A DNA stretch of 64,000 bases, from positions 1 through 64,000 of the forward strand of contig DPQQ01000005.1 of NCBI GenBank assembly GCA_003538975.1. The letters are read 5' to 3'. Position numbers and translations under genes: made by a program. Within the stretch, counting starts at the first letter, position 1, and each line of letters begins with the position of its first letter. This stretch comes from Clostridiales bacterium (GTDB lineage: Bacteria > Bacillota > Clostridia > Christensenellales > Borkfalkiaceae). Of this stretch, positions 16,330 to 25,551 are shown piece after piece. The notes beneath the pieces were generated by a model. That model searched no databases and was not told the origin of the DNA. It worked only from the letters and a program-made list of their open reading frames with translations.

Positions 16330-18082
16330 CGCTTTCTCCTCCGAGCGCTTTAAGTTCCGAGCAGAGCGTTATGTCGAGATCGTCGAGTTCGCTTATGTTT
16401 TCTTCGGGAACGTATTTCGCTCTGCCGATTTTTTCCTTTTCGGGAAGATTTATAATATCTGAATACTCCGCGCCTCTTGAAAGCGCAGCCTGTCCGAGTT
16501 CGTTAAAGTCGTAAATAAGTTTCAGCATTTTATGCTGCTTCGAAAGCGAAGTATATGTGTCTACTTCGTTGAAAGCGTTCTGATGAAGATAGTCTTCTCT
16601 TATGGTACGGGCGGTTTCCATCGTAAGTCTGTCTTTATACGAAAGCGCGTCCGCGCCGACGAGTCTTACGATTTCGTCGAGTTCGGCTTCTTCCTGCAAA
16701 ACGGTAGCTATGAACAAGCGGTATTTTGCAAATTCCGCCGATACGTTGTCTTCGTACCACGGGGTAAGTCTGTCCGCATAGAGCGAATAACTCGTAAGCC
16801 AGTCGATCGCCGGGAAGTGTCTTCTGTAAGCGAGCGAGGCGGAAAGCCCCCAGAATACTTTTACTATTCGGAGTGTTGCCTGCGAGACGGGTTCCGAAAG
16901 GTCGCCGCCCTGAGGCGAAACCGCGCCGATCGCTGTTATGGAGCCTTTCCTTTCGCCTGAACCTAACGTGTAAACGTAACCTGCTCTTTCATAGAATTCG
17001 GCAAGTCTCGACGAAAGATATGCGGGGTAACCTTCTTCGCCGGGCATTTCTTCGAGACGTCCGCTCATTTCACGCAAAGCTTCCGCCCAGCGGGAAGTGG
17101 AGTCCGCCATGATGGCTACGTTGTAGCCCATGTCTCTGAAATATTCCGAAATGGTTATACCCGTGTAAATAGACGCTTCACGCGCGGCGACGGGCATATC
17201 CGAGGTGTTTGCTATAAGAACCGTTCTCTTCATGAGCGGTTCGCCGGATTTGGGATCTTTAAGCGCGGGGAATTCGTTAAGAACGTCGGTCATTTCGTTA
17301 CCGCGTTCGCCGCAGCCTATATATACGATTATGTCTGCGTCCGCCCATTTTGCGAGCTGATGCTGAACTACCGTTTTGCCGCTTCCGAAAGGTCCCGGAA
17401 CGCACGCCACGCCGCCTTTGGCGACGGGAAACAAAGTATCTATAACCCTCTGACCGGTGATTAGCGGTTCGTTGGGAGTAATTTTCGATTTATAAGGTCT
17501 GCCGCGACGGACGGGCCACTTCTGGAGCATGCAAAGTTCTTTTTCGCCGTCTTTCGTCTTTACCTTTGCGACGGTATCCGTTATGGTGAAGTCTCCCGGA
17601 TATATTGCGGTAAGTTCGCCTTCCACGCCGTAAGGAACCATGATTTTATGCGAGACGATAGCCGTTTCGTCGACAACGCCGATTATATCTCCTGCCGAAA
17701 CCTTGTCTCCGACGTTCTTAACCGGTTTAAAGGTCCACTTTTTGTCTCTGTCTAAATTGTTTACTTTAATACCTCTCGAGATTCTGTCGCCGTATTTTGC
17801 GTAAACCTTGTCGAGAGGTCTCTGTATACCGTCGAAAATGCCTTCGATAAGTCCGGGAGCGAGTTCTACCGAGAGCGGAGCAAAGGTCGATTCGACGATG
17901 TCGCCGGGACCTAAGCCGCTGGTTTCTTCGTAAACCTGAATGGAAGCCTTGTCGCCGCGGAGTTCGATTATTTCGCCGACAAGACCTAATTCGCCAACGC
18001 GGACTACGTCGTAAATTTTGCTGTCTGCCATGTTTTCCGCAACGATGAGCGGTCCGGCAACTTTTATAACTTTACCTTGCAT
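16322..18082 (-). CDS. atpA: V-type ATPase catalytic subunit A
   Basis: 586 residues, the usual length of the catalytic subunit. Walker A GPFGSGKT is at residues 230-237, preceded by the non-homologous bulge domain (residues about 110-190), and followed by GCGERGNEMTDVLNEFP and MADSTSRWAEALREMSGRLEEMPGEEGYPAYL. It hydrolyses or makes ATP coupled to ion flow through the I/K membrane part. It shares one base with the subunit F stop and overlaps subunit B by eight bases. Confidence 0.98.
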   Translation of the reverse strand: MQGKVIKVAGPLIVAENMADSKIYDVVRVGELGLVGEIIELRGDKASIQVYEETSGLGPGDIVESTFAPLSVELAPGLIEGIFDGIQRPLDKVYAKYGDRISRGIKVNNLDRDKKWTFKPVKNVGDKVSAGDIIGVVDETAIVSHKIMVPYGVEGELTAIYPGDFTITDTVAKVKTKDGEKELCMLQKWPVRRGRPYKSKITPNEPLITGQRVIDTLFPVAKGGVACVPGPFGSGKTVVQHQLAKWADADIIVYIGCGERGNEMTDVLNEFPALKDPKSGEPLMKRTVLIANTSDMPVAAREASIYTGITISEYFRDMGYNVAIMADSTSRWAEALREMSGRLEEMPGEEGYPAYLSSRLAEFYERAGYVYTLGSGERKGSITAIGAVSPQGGDLSEPVSQATLRIVKVFWGLSASLAYRRHFPAIDWLTSYSLYADRLTPWYEDNVSAEFAKYRLFIATVLQEEAELDEIVRLVGADALSYKDRLTMETARTIREDYLHQNAFNEVDTYTSLSKQHKMLKLIYDFNELGQAALSRGAEYSDIINLPEKEKIGRAKYVPEENISELDDLDITLCSELKALGGESDA

Positions 18083-18420
18083 TATTTGTTTCCTTCCTTG
18101 TCTTTGACGTTAAATAAAATATCAACGCCGAGAGCCTTTTCCATAGCGTCTTTGAGTACCGCCGTGCCGTAACCGTTGCTTCCCTTGCCCGACGGAACGG
18201 AGAGAACTATCGGGTACGAAGCCGAAACGTATTTTTTTATCGTTTCGTCTATCTGCTCTGCTATATCGTCGGTTACGAAAATTATTTTATATTCTTTTGC
18301 GAGTTTTTTTAATGTCGAGGCTGCTTCTTCCGCACCTTTTACGGGGAACGGAACTATACCTACCGACGAAAAGACGGTTACGCCGTCCCCGTCGCCGATT
18401 ATAGCCATTTTACCATTCAT
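18082..18420 (-). CDS. atpF: V-type ATPase subunit F
   Basis: 112 residues with the Rossmann-like N-terminus MAIIGDGDGVTVFSSVGIVPFPV and FVTDDIAEQIDETIKKY, matching subunit F (NtpG-type) in length and motif order. It binds the D shaft. Overlaps: 11 bases with subunit C and one base with subunit A. Confidence 0.9.
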   Translation of the reverse strand: MNGKMAIIGDGDGVTVFSSVGIVPFPVKGAEEAASTLKKLAKEYKIIFVTDDIAEQIDETIKKYVSASYPIVLSVPSGKGSNGYGTAVLKDAMEKALGVDILFNVKDKEGNK

Positions 18421-19381
18421 AGCTCTTCCTCAGCCTCCCCTTTATATCCGCTTCGGACATGCCGTTCAGTAATCCTACCATCACTATGCGCACGTTTTCG
18501 AGTTCGCGTTTTTTATAGTAGCAGTACAGCATGAAGGGATAAATTTTTTCGGAAGAATACTTCTTTTTAAGAAGATATTCCATAATAAGATCGTCCGAAT
18601 GTTTTTCAAATTCCGAAAGCGCGCGGTTTTCTTCTTTCGCTCTGAATGCGAGCGATAACGTTTCCGCCTTTTCTTTATTCTTTTTTACGGAACTTATATC
18701 TATCGTTCCCATAGATATTGCTTTAAGTTCGTTTTTATCGAAACTGCCGCCCGGTACGAACGATTTTTCGGCTTCTTCGTAAGGTTTACGAAGAGCGAGC
18801 GAAACGTTTATCTCGTCCGCTTTTAAGCCGTAAAGATTTTTAAGATCTAAGTCTTTCTTCGAAACGACGTAAAGCCTTTTATAAAGAGCGGATTTAAAAA
18901 GTTCGTCTGTTTTAGAGCCTGTCGCAATATGTTCGACGAACATTCTGTCCGCCGCCAGAAGCGCTTCTTTAAGTTCTTTTCCGAAGCCGTCGTATTCGTC
19001 TACGAGAATTTTTTCTTTAAGCTCCGCGCATTTTATAAGGCCTTCAGCCATAAGCATAGGTTCCGGATCGACTTTGAGATATTTAGCCCTTAAATACGCC
19101 TGCGCGTTATAAAAATCGTTGCCGGTAATAAAAAATTCGGTAAAAGCTTCCGACGTGCAGTATTCTTTTATAAAATCGAACAGCTTATTTTCTTCCGCGC
19201 GGATAAGAAGCTCGAATTCGAGCGGCGATTTAACGCTTACGCCGCCTCCGAAATCGACTTCCGCCAATATTCCGAGAGCCTCTTCGGGCGTTGCCCCGGT
19301 CATTCTGTTGATGCGTTCGTTGCCTAAAAAATACTTTTCGGAAGCAACGGCAAGCGCATTTGAGTACGTGGAGTTTTTCAT
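18410..19381 (-). CDS. atpC: V-type ATPase subunit C
   Basis: 323 residues, helical, with the YSNALAVASEKYFLGNERINRM start and the C-terminal LENVRIVMVGLLNGMSEADIKGRLRKSYEW that is characteristic of subunit C/d. It links the D/F shaft to the K ring. It starts 19 bases after subunit E. Confidence 0.92.
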   Translation of the reverse strand: MKNSTYSNALAVASEKYFLGNERINRMTGATPEEALGILAEVDFGGGVSVKSPLEFELLIRAEENKLFDFIKEYCTSEAFTEFFITGNDFYNAQAYLRAKYLKVDPEPMLMAEGLIKCAELKEKILVDEYDGFGKELKEALLAADRMFVEHIATGSKTDELFKSALYKRLYVVSKKDLDLKNLYGLKADEINVSLALRKPYEEAEKSFVPGGSFDKNELKAISMGTIDISSVKKNKEKAETLSLAFRAKEENRALSEFEKHSDDLIMEYLLKKKYSSEKIYPFMLYCYYKKRELENVRIVMVGLLNGMSEADIKGRLRKSYEW

Positions 19382-19400
19382 GTTTTAATTATCTTTTATT

Positions 19401-19976
19401 TCACGAAAAGAGTTCTTCCGCAATTTTTGCGGAAAGCGAATCCTTCTTTTCGTCAAGAACCTGTCTGAACGACAAATCTTTGTCGCATATTTTGCCGATG
19501 AGCTTTACGCCGCCCTTAAAGTCTCCCTTTTCGGGCGAAACGGTTAAGTTTCTCTCTTTATAAATGCCAAGCGTTTTTATATCGCCGTCCGTAATCACTC
19601 CGTCGTCCGATAAAACGACTTCGTCCCTGTCTTCCGCGCTTAAAACAAGAAGTTTGTCGACGAGAGCCAGATAGTCGGACTTTTGAAGAGCGCAAAGTTT
19701 GTCGTACGCTCTTAAAAAGACTTCGGACAAAACTTCCTGCTTCGCTTTAAGAACGAGCTTCTTTGCGTCGAGAGCCGCCACCGTTTTTCTTCGGCGGAGA
19801 GTTTCGGCTTCGTCCGAAGCGTATTCGCTTTTAAGTTTATTGTTAAGTTCTTCGGCAAAAGCCTTCGCGTCTGAAATAAGTTTATCGGCGTCTTCGTTAC
19901 CCTTCTGGGCGATTTTAGCCGCTTTTTCTTCCGCTTCGGACATTATCGTGCCGATTATAGCTTCTTTGCTGTCCAT
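19401..19976 (-). CDS. atpE: V-type ATPase subunit E (peripheral stalk)
   Basis: 191 residues: an A/E/K-rich helical half (residues 1-95) and a globular C-terminal half with LSAEDRDEVVLSDDG and GGVKLIGKICDKDLSFRQVLDEKK. The order matches subunit E, the stator stalk that pairs with the small coiled-coil G/H subunit encoded first in the operon. Confidence 0.88.
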   Translation of the reverse strand: MDSKEAIIGTIMSEAEEKAAKIAQKGNEDADKLISDAKAFAEELNNKLKSEYASDEAETLRRRKTVAALDAKKLVLKAKQEVLSEVFLRAYDKLCALQKSDYLALVDKLLVLSAEDRDEVVLSDDGVITDGDIKTLGIYKERNLTVSPEKGDFKGGVKLIGKICDKDLSFRQVLDEKKDSLSAKIAEELFS

Positions 19977-20008
19977 TTAATTTACCTTTTTATTTATTTT
20001 CGGCAAAA

Positions 20009-20449
20009 TTAAGCGATTAAAAGAATCGAAACGACAAGACCTAAAATCGCGTAAGTTTCGACCATTGCCGGGAAAAGAATGAGCTTACCGGAAAGAGAAT
20101 CTTGCTTTGCGATGGTGTTGATACACGCAACCGAAGTAAGTCCCTGGAAGATAGCGGTGATTAAACCCGTTACCATCATCGGAAGCGAAGCCATCAATAC
20201 TTTTAAGCCTGCCGCTACCGTCATAGTCGCGGTTACGCTGCCTAAGCCGATGATTCCGAATACGAAACCGTAAATACCCTGAGTAGCGGGTAAAACTACG
20301 AGTACGAGTACTTTGCTGAATTTTTTGGGATCTTCAGACAAAACGCCCGCAGCCGCGCTGCCGGTTTTGAAAAGTCCGAGCGCAGAACCTACGCCGCAAA
20401 GCGCGGCGGTAAGAGCCAAACTCAAAATTGCGATAACTTGTCCTGACAT
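20009..20449 (-). CDS. atpK: V-type ATPase membrane rotor subunit K
   Basis: 146 residues with four membrane helices, the duplicated two-hairpin form. The ion-binding Glu131 is in PAMVETYAILGL. LPATQGIYGF (Thr56, Gln57) and FQGLTS (Gln102) match the Na+ ligands Thr64, Gln65 and Gln110 of the Enterococcus hirae NtpK ring, with Glu131 matching Glu139. This suggests Na+ rather than H+ transport. It lies between the I and E genes. Confidence 0.93.
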   Translation of the reverse strand: MSGQVIAILSLALTAALCGVGSALGLFKTGSAAAGVLSEDPKKFSKVLVLVVLPATQGIYGFVFGIIGLGSVTATMTVAAGLKVLMASLPMMVTGLITAIFQGLTSVACINTIAKQDSLSGKLILFPAMVETYAILGLVVSILLIA

Positions 20450-20529
20450 AATATATTCCTCCGTTATTATGTTACTTTTTTATAAGGCGGCAAAGCCTGC
20501 CTTTTGTTTTATTTTTTGATATATCCCGA

Positions 20530-22551
20530 TTACTTTTCGGGCGAAACGTAAATATAATCGTACTTCGATCCGAGCGGTACGAAAGGTCTGCCTTCGCCCG
20601 TGTAGAATTTTCCGAAGAATTCGATATACTGAAGTCTGCTGTCGTGTATATATGCACCGAGTACGCCCATCGCTAAGTTGAAAGCGTGCCCCGCAATCAT
20701 TATGAGTATACCGGCGACTATGCCGAAGCCTCCGTTCGCCATGATGGGAGCGGCTAAGTTCACGTTAAAGGTCTGCGCTATCATCATACCCGAAAGCATA
20801 AGACCGAAAAGTCTGGCATAAGAGAGTATGTCGCTCATAAGATTGATAAGTCCGTATACCGAGCCGAACGCTTTGGTGAATTTACCGAAACCTTTTTCGT
20901 GTCTTCCGGCAAACACGGCGGCGAATACAAGTCCGACCGCAGCCGTGATAAGCCCCGGCACCGTCATCGATTCGAAAAAGTTCCTTACGCCCGGCTTCAT
21001 GGAATCGACAAATCCCGGAACGAGATAGTTGAGTATGAATACGAAAGCCGCGAAAACGAATCCTATAAAGAATACCACCCACGAGATTCCTTCGCATATG
21101 CCGCCGAATATATCGCCTTTGCGGAAGAAATTTATCGCTTTTACGAGATACCCCGCCGCGATGTGTATAACTCCCATGAGCAAACAGAGCAGTAATATAA
21201 GCTTCATTCCGCTCGTATCTCCGCCGTCCGGTATCGGACTCGGAAGGATCGCTTTATACGGAAGAGCAAACCCGAAGTACGAGTTGAACAGAGCTCCCCA
21301 CAAAATGGTGAACGCGCCGCTTATCGCGATGACGTTCCAGAGCTTCGGCGATTTGCCCGGTTTTGTTCTCTTTGCTAGAACAAGTCCCAATATTATCATA
21401 AGCGCGCCGTAACCTACGTCCGCCATGATTACGCCCATGAACATCATATAAAAGAAGAACACAAAACCGTTGGGATCGTATTCTCTGTAATCGGGCGTGG
21501 AATACATATCGGTTACGAATTCCGCCTGGCTTACGAGTTTGTTGTTTTTGCATAAGGTCGGCGGGGTGTCGTCGTCCGTCGGAACGGAATATTCGACAAC
21601 AACCGCTTCCGTTACTTTATTAAGCGCAGATTTTACTTCTTCTTCCTTTTCTTTCGGAAGGTATCCTTCGAGAACGAAAGTCTTCGAGGTATATCTGAAC
21701 TTTTCGGAATCTTTGAACTTTTCGAGTCCGAACTTATAATAATCGGCGAGAACGTACAGATCTTTTATTTTATCCGCTTCGTCGTAAACGGCTTTTAACA
21801 GCCGCTTTTCTTCCGCTATCGAGTCGGCGTATTCTTTATCGAGGCGTTTAAGTTCTTCCGCCGCCGAAACGCTTTCGGTAAACGGACACTTCGTGAAGCC
21901 GTTAGAAGAAAGAACGGGAGCTACAACGTCGTCGTTTTCTTTAAGACTTATCACAACTACGGTAACGGGATCGGATCCGGAATACTCTGTTACCGCAACC
22001 GGAATATCCGTTTCGGACAGAGCCGAAAGGAGCTTTATTCCGTCCTTTTTTATCTGACCGAGCCTTACTCTGGTTTTAGCCGTATCTTTATAGTCCGAAA
22101 ATACGCCTTCGGCTTCTTTATACGGAACATACTGCTCGTATAAAGCCTTTATCTTCTGTCTCGACGAAACTTCTTCGGCTATCTTTTTTTCGTAACCCAA
22201 AGTCCTTTCGACATACGCGTTAAGCTCGGCTTCCTTTTCTTTTATCGAAAAAAATTCGTCGAACCCTATGACCGGCGTGTCCGAAAGCCCTTTTATATCG
22301 CGGGACTTGTCGTAAAACGCTTCTCCTTTAACTGCCGACAAGGTTTTGAAAACGAATTCTATACAATCTTTTACTTCGCCGGACTTTTTTATGAGTTCGT
22401 CCGGAACCGTTTCGGACGGCAAAAAAGTATCGGCTACCTCTTCGGTGTCGATAACCTCGACCGAACGCGTTTTCGAAAGCGCGTCGAGTATTTCGTTTTT
22501 CTGTGAGGACAAAGCGCAAAGTTTAAGCTTTGTCATTTCGACGATTGCCAT
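20530..22551 (-). CDS. atpI: V-type ATPase membrane subunit I (a-subunit)
   Basis: 673 residues, in the normal range of 600-680. The first about 350 residues are a soluble helical arm (VEMTKLKLCALSSQKNEILDALSKT at the start). The rest has about seven to eight membrane helices with GVIMADVGYGALMI, GALFNSYFGF, LSYARLFGLMLSGMMIAQTFN, and GHAFNLAMGVLGAYIHDSRLQYIEFFGKFY. The arginine in LSYARLFGL is the conserved half-channel residue. It starts one base after the G/H-like subunit gene. Confidence 0.96.
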   Translation of the reverse strand: MAIVEMTKLKLCALSSQKNEILDALSKTRSVEVIDTEEVADTFLPSETVPDELIKKSGEVKDCIEFVFKTLSAVKGEAFYDKSRDIKGLSDTPVIGFDEFFSIKEKEAELNAYVERTLGYEKKIAEEVSSRQKIKALYEQYVPYKEAEGVFSDYKDTAKTRVRLGQIKKDGIKLLSALSETDIPVAVTEYSGSDPVTVVVISLKENDDVVAPVLSSNGFTKCPFTESVSAAEELKRLDKEYADSIAEEKRLLKAVYDEADKIKDLYVLADYYKFGLEKFKDSEKFRYTSKTFVLEGYLPKEKEEEVKSALNKVTEAVVVEYSVPTDDDTPPTLCKNNKLVSQAEFVTDMYSTPDYREYDPNGFVFFFYMMFMGVIMADVGYGALMIILGLVLAKRTKPGKSPKLWNVIAISGAFTILWGALFNSYFGFALPYKAILPSPIPDGGDTSGMKLILLLCLLMGVIHIAAGYLVKAINFFRKGDIFGGICEGISWVVFFIGFVFAAFVFILNYLVPGFVDSMKPGVRNFFESMTVPGLITAAVGLVFAAVFAGRHEKGFGKFTKAFGSVYGLINLMSDILSYARLFGLMLSGMMIAQTFNVNLAAPIMANGGFGIVAGILIMIAGHAFNLAMGVLGAYIHDSRLQYIEFFGKFYTGEGRPFVPLGSKYDYIYVSPEK

Positions 22552-22552
22552 T

Positions 22553-22861
22553 TTATCCGATAATTTCCTTTACCACTTCGTCCGCGCACGCGTCGATTTT
22601 TCCGCTTACCGCTTTTTTAAGCTCTTCCGCTTTCGCTTCGCCGCTCATTATTTCAGCGGCGTAAACTTCGTCGGACTTTGCGGCGATTGCTTTCACGTTC
22701 TCCGCGCGACGGGTTTTGATTTCTTCCGCAGCGGCTTTTTTAAGTTTGTCCGCCGTCTGTTCCGCATTATAAACGGTTTCTTTCGCAGCTTCGGCAGCTT
22801 GCTCTATCATTTCTTCCGCCTGTTTTTCGGCTGCGAGTATAGATGAAATAGTTTCGTTCAT
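22553..22861 (-). CDS. V-type ATPase G/H-like coiled-coil subunit
   Basis: 102 residues, almost entirely an A/E/K-rich coiled coil (AAEKQAEEMIEQAAEAAKE, ADKLKKAAAEEIKTRRAENV). Position as first gene of the V-ATPase operon, length and composition fit the peripheral-stalk partner of subunit E (called G, H or NtpF in different species). Sequence identity in this family is too low for a firmer name. Confidence 0.75.
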   Translation of the reverse strand: MNETISSILAAEKQAEEMIEQAAEAAKETVYNAEQTADKLKKAAAEEIKTRRAENVKAIAAKSDEVYAAEIMSGEAKAEELKKAVSGKIDACADEVVKEIIG

Positions 22862-22956
22862 AATCTTTCCTTTTTGCGTGGTACCGCGTCTCAGTACGAA
22901 ATTTGCATTTAATATATAAATATTTAAATAGTTGTATATTAAATCGCACTAAAATA

Positions 22957-22985
22957 ATAATATAATAAAAAAACGACTTAGTCAA
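22957..22985 (-). promoter_or_regulatory. Promoter of the V-ATPase operon
   Basis: Minus-strand TTGACT (22980-22985), 17-base spacer, TATTAT (22957-22962). The predicted transcript has a leader of about 88 bases before the first gene, containing a GTAC ... GTAC hairpin close to the ribosome site AAAAGGAAAG. Confidence 0.75.
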
Positions 22986-23002
22986 TAGTTAATTTAAAAT
23001 TT

Positions 23003-23062
23003 TTACTCTCTAACTTTAATTTTGTTACTTTTTGCACAAATCGTTTGGTTATTTTTAGCCAT
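23003..23062 (-). CDS. Possible 19-residue small protein upstream of V-ATPase operon
   Basis: MAKNNQTICAKSNKIKVRE, from an ATG at 23062 with a good TAAGGAG ribosome site six bases upstream. The start codon lies in a GGTTAT ... ATAACC hairpin. It sits between the terminator of the membrane-protein gene and the V-ATPase promoter, and no clear promoter of its own was found. It is basic (several Lys/Arg) and could be a real small protein or a chance frame. Confidence 0.3.
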   Translation of the reverse strand: MAKNNQTICAKSNKIKVRE

Positions 23063-23126
23063 ATAACCGCTCCTTAAACATCGGCGGCAACATGGTCCGA
23101 ACGCAATCTTACCGTTTCTTTACGTT

Positions 23127-23153
23127 AAAAAAGGACCCCGAAGAGTCCTTTTT
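23127..23153. terminator. Terminator after the membrane-protein gene
   Basis: AAAAAGGACTC TTCG GGGTCCTTTTT stem-loop with A and T tracts, 80 bases after the stop of the minus-strand gene at 23233. Confidence 0.8.
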
Positions 23154-23232
23154 GTTTTTATTTATTTTGGTCTTATTTTAGTTCTGCGGTACGGTTTCGC
23201 CGCACCGTGTCGCGTTTAACAAGTCCTTTTTA

Positions 23233-24681
23233 TTACAGCGACGAGAAAGGCGAGCCGTTCGCTTCGATAAGGCTTCCTTTGTCGGAATCGGTCGTGAGCG
23301 GAGGTTTCGTTCCTTTTTTAAGTTTTTCCGTTTTAGCTACGCTTACGGGTTTCTCGGAAACCGCATTGCCTTTTACCAAAACGCCGTCGGTTTCGAAGAA
23401 GTGACCGTAAACTACGTTTTCGTAATAGGAGTTTTTATCTTTGTTTCTTACGACAGTGTAGATAATCGCAAGAACGATCGATGCGACGAACAGAATTATA
23501 TCCCACAGATTATCGAGAGTGAACAGCGAAGTCATTTCGGAAAAATCTTTCATTTCCATGAACTTGCCTACGATCATGACAAAGTCGGCGAGAACCACAA
23601 AGGTAGCAGTTCTCAGAACTGCGTTGCCTACCGAGTATTTATCGAAATAATCGGACAGTCTCATGTAGTCGTTCGGAACGAAAAGTCTTAAAACGCACAT
23701 AATAAGATTTGCCGCAAGATATACTATCGAAAGCGTCGTCGCGAACATGAACAATACTTCTGCAAGAGCCTGCAGGCATACCCCCGTGGTCATGCCGTCA
23801 ACCTTCATAGTGAAAAAGAATACGGCGGCGGCAAGCATCCCTAAAGGAGAACCTGTTGCATAATCGAAATATCCTTTGCAATTCATATCGTCTTTAAAAG
23901 TACCGGTCATATCGTCTTTAAAAGTACCGGCGCCGATTATCTTCGCGAACATTACAAGTCCGACAAGTAACGCCGCCGTGGATATAAGAGCGAAAATTTT
24001 AAGGAATACGATTCTTCCCGTCGAAAGAGCGACTTTGCTTTCTTCCTTGAATCTTCCGGCGTTCGAATACATTTTTATAACGTCGTATACCGAACATAAA
24101 ATAAGCGCCGCCGAAGTAAGATACCCTGCGAGAGCAAAAGGAATAAGTCCGGCCTTTACGGGTTCGATACTTTCGATGTTTCCTGAATAATAGAACGTAC
24201 CCATATTGAAAAGTTCTTTTACCGACATATACCATAACGCCGCAAAAACTATACCTGCGGTAAAGCTTAGGTTAGTCTTCTTCTGCGTTCTCTTTTTGAA
24301 CATCGAAATAATCGAAACGATAAGATACAAAAGAGAACAAAGAATAAATACGCCCGTTATAGCCGCGTGAACTATCTGGAAAACTTTTCCGTTTCCGTTA
24401 AGTTCGTCTGACATTACTATGGTTTTGCCGGTGGCGTAGTTTATTATATAGTCTAAAAGTCCCGCCGTAACGGTTTCGCCTCCGGCTGTCTTAAAGTTCG
24501 CTTTGAGAACAAAAAGTAAAACCATCGATACGGTAAGCAGCGCGAGCGAAATTATTCCGAAGATTATTCCGAAGGCGCGTAAGCCTTTACTTTTTTTAAC
24601 GACTTCTTTTCCGTAAGGATTGGTCCTCGGATAAGTGCTCGCTACAAATTTTGCGCTCATAATTCCTCCATAAGCGGCCAC
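23233..24681 (-). CDS. Multi-pass membrane protein of unknown function
   Basis: 482 residues with about nine or ten hydrophobic helices (for example AFGIIFGIISLALLTVSMVLLFV, AAITGVFILCSLLYLIVSIISMF, IFALISTAALLVGLVMFAKII, TLSIVYLAANLIMCVLRLF, IILFVASIVLAIIYTVV). No transporter or enzyme motif was recognised. The loop around residues 252-268 holds an eight-residue perfect tandem repeat (TFKDDMTG then TFKDDMN) coming from a 24-base duplication. It has AGGAG upstream of the ATG and a strong terminator downstream, so it is probably monocistronic. Confidence 0.8.
   Translation of the reverse strand: MAAYGGIMSAKFVASTYPRTNPYGKEVVKKSKGLRAFGIIFGIISLALLTVSMVLLFVLKANFKTAGGETVTAGLLDYIINYATGKTIVMSDELNGNGKVFQIVHAAITGVFILCSLLYLIVSIISMFKKRTQKKTNLSFTAGIVFAALWYMSVKELFNMGTFYYSGNIESIEPVKAGLIPFALAGYLTSAALILCSVYDVIKMYSNAGRFKEESKVALSTGRIVFLKIFALISTAALLVGLVMFAKIIGAGTFKDDMTGTFKDDMNCKGYFDYATGSPLGMLAAAVFFFTMKVDGMTTGVCLQALAEVLFMFATTLSIVYLAANLIMCVLRLFVPNDYMRLSDYFDKYSVGNAVLRTATFVVLADFVMIVGKFMEMKDFSEMTSLFTLDNLWDIILFVASIVLAIIYTVVRNKDKNSYYENVVYGHFFETDGVLVKGNAVSEKPVSVAKTEKLKKGTKPPLTTDSDKGSLIEANGSPFSSL
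23884..23931. repeat. 24-base perfect tandem duplication inside a gene
   Basis: Two back-to-back copies of the 24-base unit beginning CATATCGTCTTTAAAAG; only the final base or two differ. The frame is kept, so eight residues are inserted into an extramembrane loop. Confidence 0.9.
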
Positions 24682-24839
24682 TGCCGCAATATATTCGTAA
24701 AATCCGGAAAGCTTTACTTCGTTTACCCTTCTATGGTAAAGCGTTCCGCGTTATTACCCTTCTAAATATTATGCGAAAATTCTTCGCCGTATTTATAAAA
24801 TAAAATTTAACCCGATCAGACGGTTAGTCGATAGGATAA

Positions 24840-25481
24840 TCAAACGGTTTTGCCCGAATTTTTATCCGCTTCGGCTTTAAGTTTCGCTTCGACGTAGTCA
24901 ATGACGATTTTAGCGGCGCCTTCGATACCTAACTTCGAGCTGTTGATGCAAAGGTCGTAAGTTTTGGCTTCGCCCCACTTCATGTTCGAAAAAAAGTTAT
25001 AATACTTGGCTCTGTTTTTGTCGTACTTGTCGACGGCCTTCTCCGCCTGTCTGTCCGAAATCTTTTCGTACTTCATTATACGGTCTACTCTGTCGGCTCT
25101 GTCCGCAGAGATAAATACCGAAATCATACCCGGTTCGTCGCGCAGAATGTAGTTTCCGGCTCTTCCGACGATAACGCACGATTCTTTTTTCGCAAGTTCT
25201 CTTATTACGTTGAACTGCGAAAAATACGCTTCGACATGAATGTCGTTATTCGCTCCTCTCGGAGAAAAATAAAATCCCTGTCCGGTTAAAAACCCTAAAC
25301 CCGACACCGCTTTTTCATCATAACTCTCGATAAATTTTTCGTTAAGACCGCTCTTTTCCGCAGCCAGCGCGAGAATGTTTTTATCGTAACATTTTATTCC
25401 GAAATGTTCGGCGACAAGTTTTGCGACGGTACGTCCGCCCGAGCCGAATTCTCTTCCTACGGTTATTACAAGATTGCCCAT
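24840..25481 (-). CDS. Cytidylate-kinase-like protein (Cytidylate_kin2 family)
   Basis: 213 residues. The N-terminus VITVGREFGSGGRTVAKLVAEHFGIKCYDKNIL carries the GRexGSGGr variant P-loop of the cytidylate-kinase-like family, followed by VIVGRAGNYIL and a helical lid-like part (VDRIMKYEKISDRQAEKAVDKYDKNRAKYY). Family members are common in clostridia and are distinct from Cmk itself; their exact substrate is not established. It is transcribed alone from a clear promoter at 25523-25551. Confidence 0.85.
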   Translation of the reverse strand: MGNLVITVGREFGSGGRTVAKLVAEHFGIKCYDKNILALAAEKSGLNEKFIESYDEKAVSGLGFLTGQGFYFSPRGANNDIHVEAYFSQFNVIRELAKKESCVIVGRAGNYILRDEPGMISVFISADRADRVDRIMKYEKISDRQAEKAVDKYDKNRAKYYNFFSNMKWGEAKTYDLCINSSKLGIEGAAKIVIDYVEAKLKAEADKNSGKTV

Positions 25482-25522
25482 TAAAAATTCACCTCTTCGC
25501 CCTTTTATATTTATTATTTATA

Positions 25523-25551
25523 ATATTATCATAAAATTTAACGGTTTTCAA
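25523..25551 (-). promoter_or_regulatory. Promoter of the cytidylate-kinase-like gene
   Basis: Minus-strand TTGAAA (25546-25551), 17-base spacer ending TGA, TAATAT (25523-25528), 42 bases before the start codon. Confidence 0.6.

Noticed and set aside
22874..22892. T-box-like GTGGTACCGCG on the plus strand
   Set aside because: No terminator or synthetase gene follows on the plus strand; the GGTACC palindrome lies in the V-ATPase leader on the other strand and explains the match.
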